A stretch of 64,000 nt of DNA from Tritrichomonas musculus (Eukaryota; Parabasalia; Tritrichomonadida; Tritrichomonadidae), in NCBI GenBank assembly GCA_039105265.1, contig JAPFFF010000011.1:2852001-2916000 (forward strand). The letters are read 5' to 3'. Below are positions 63,013 through 64,000 of the stretch, piece after piece. The notes under the pieces are model-generated. The model saw only the letters and a list, made by a program, of their open reading frames with translations, made no database searches and was not told where the DNA came from. Both the position numbers and the translations under genes were made by a program. The first letter of the stretch is position 1. Every line of letters starts with the position of its first letter.

Positions 63013-64000
63013 ATGGCGGCACCAAATTGGGATGTTAAAAAATTTGAACGAGACCTTGAACGCCAAGTAAAACGCCGCCATTATATTACTCGTTCGACAT
63101 CCTCCGAGTTTCGCGTTGCCGCAGATATTCAAGCCTACGACCAATTTTTAATTATTGGATTACCTCCAACAGATACAGTTCCATCTTCCGAACCTGAAGT
63201 ATTAGTCGCTTTTCCTCCGATTAGTCATCCTCATTCTAAACTAGAGCAAATTATTTCAATGTGTTTACCAACTGGAATTAATCGACAATATTTGTTGAAA
63301 AATGGAAATGAACCAATTCAAGATGAGTTTGTTTTTACGATAGTTAATGGACCCGAAGTTACATATGGATCATGCGTCCATGTTAATGTTGATTCAACAA
63401 AAATTAGGAAATTACCTTTTTACGCTTCAAATAAATCATCAAAATTTGCCTTTTGCATATTATCGCGTTCACCGGCTCTTTCAGCTCATTTTATTTTCCT
63501 TAGTTATCTTGTTTTATCTACTTTTAATTTATACGATTTATCCAATATACCAAAACTAGATCTTCCTTTTTATGATTCAAGTAACCTTATTGAAAACATG
63601 GATTTAGATAACCAAATCGCCCACCATCGGTCAATTACAATTCCAGAATATTTTTCTAACGCTCTTAAATATTATTATTCAAAAGATAGTTCTTCTTCTC
63701 CTTTTGAATTTGGAAAAGATGCACAAATATTCTTCCCTCCTGTAGGTAATCTTGAATGCCTTCTTTGGCTCTCTTTGGATACAATTTTTTCCCTATTAAA
63801 TGTTGATTTCATTATGAAACTTGTTACATCAATCATTTTTGATGCCCAAGTTTTAGTTATAGGTCATTCATTGCAGGAAGTTTCAATGACAGTAATCGCA
63901 CTTCAATATTTAATACGCCCTTTTAGATTTTGCGGTCCTGTTATTCCTATTTTACCAGATACATCGGACTTTTTTGAATTATTAAATTCACCAACCCCTT
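63013..64000 (+). CDS. DENN-domain protein, 5' part (Rab exchange factor type)
   Basis: The frame is open from ATG to the window edge (329 codons, incomplete). Residues about 45-120 match the upstream DENN region: FLIIGLPP, EPEVLVAFPP, then a CLPTG turn, FVFTIVNG and YGSCVHV. Residues about 140-155 (FAFCILSRSPALSAHFIFL) begin the core DENN domain. The core continues with LLWLSLDTIFSLLN, a V.I....F.AQVLVIG strand-helix, IALQYLIRPFRF and PVIPILPDTSDFFELLNSPTP, the typical end of the core. DENN proteins usually activate Rab GTPases by nucleotide exchange on membranes. The start is the first ATG after a T17 tract. The rest of the protein lies beyond the window. Confidence 0.88.
   Translation, partial: MAAPNWDVKKFERDLERQVKRRHYITRSTSSEFRVAADIQAYDQFLIIGLPPTDTVPSSEPEVLVAFPPISHPHSKLEQIISMCLPTGINRQYLLKNGNEPIQDEFVFTIVNGPEVTYGSCVHVNVDSTKIRKLPFYASNKSSKFAFCILSRSPALSAHFIFLSYLVLSTFNLYDLSNIPKLDLPFYDSSNLIENMDLDNQIAHHRSITIPEYFSNALKYYYSKDSSSSPFEFGKDAQIFFPPVGNLECLLWLSLDTIFSLLNVDFIMKLVTSIIFDAQVLVIGHSLQEVSMTVIALQYLIRPFRFCGPVIPILPDTSDFFELLNSPTP

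Noticed and set aside
63347-63559. 70-codon + frame inside the DENN gene
   Set aside because: It overlaps the DENN frame, which has clear domain matches across the same bases.

Overview
The window looks like nuclear DNA of a protist, most likely a parabasalid (Trichomonas or Tritrichomonas-like; Entamoeba is a weaker alternative). It is AT-rich, reads with the standard code and shows no introns in long reading frames. It holds an 11,039-residue repetitive coiled-coil protein, homopolymer-rich intergenic DNA and, on the left, large virus-like genes of the sort expected in Maverick/Polinton elements, which are very abundant in trichomonads. The canonical T. vaginalis initiator next to start codons was not evident, so the genus is left open. 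No polymerase, integrase or other diagnostic gene lies in the window, so both the organism and the element class are inferences.

Region 1 (1-25.3 kb) is a tandem array with a 6,906-bp period, about 3.27 copies. Each period carries gene A (1,206 aa) and gene B (1,019 aa), all on the + strand. A, B and a third diverged relative at 22.7-25.3 kb (A-like, broken) form one protein family. They share a W/DG-rich domain, a conserved IIQQQFYE / SSKII.ADNI.TMR.DLN block, a hydrophobic membrane-like segment, an I.AW..EE helical block and C-terminal coiled coil. The copies are nearly identical, and both edges of the array run into diverged paralogous sequence, as expected for unequal exchange between paralogues.

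Region 2 (25.25-27.23 kb) holds GC-rich short repeats, a pyrimidine tract, a protein-like remnant that may be the tail of a capsid-type protein, an unrecognised 172-aa gene and a UUCG-capped hairpin. The hairpin coincides with a sharp drop in GC and may mark the element's edge. Region 3 (27.23-29.39 kb) is very AT-rich intergenic DNA with a small inverted-repeat element and a possible promoter area.

Region 4 (29,393-62,512) is a single open frame of 11,039 codons, about 90% repeats. It has a unique N-terminus, 56 tandem copies of a 147/154-aa monomer (itself a dimer of a ~73-aa module), about 110 copies of a 14-aa coiled-coil repeat, two more monomers, degenerate single modules and a C-terminal tail anchor. 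The monomers are arranged as trimers (1,344 bp) and in places as an 8,484-bp super-unit, a satellite-like higher-order organisation inside a coding gene. Region 5 (62.5-64 kb) is a homopolymer-rich spacer followed by the 5' part of a DENN-domain (Rab exchange factor type) gene that runs off the window. A giant tail-anchored coiled coil beside a DENN protein would fit membrane tethering and trafficking, but nothing in the sequence ties the two genes together functionally.
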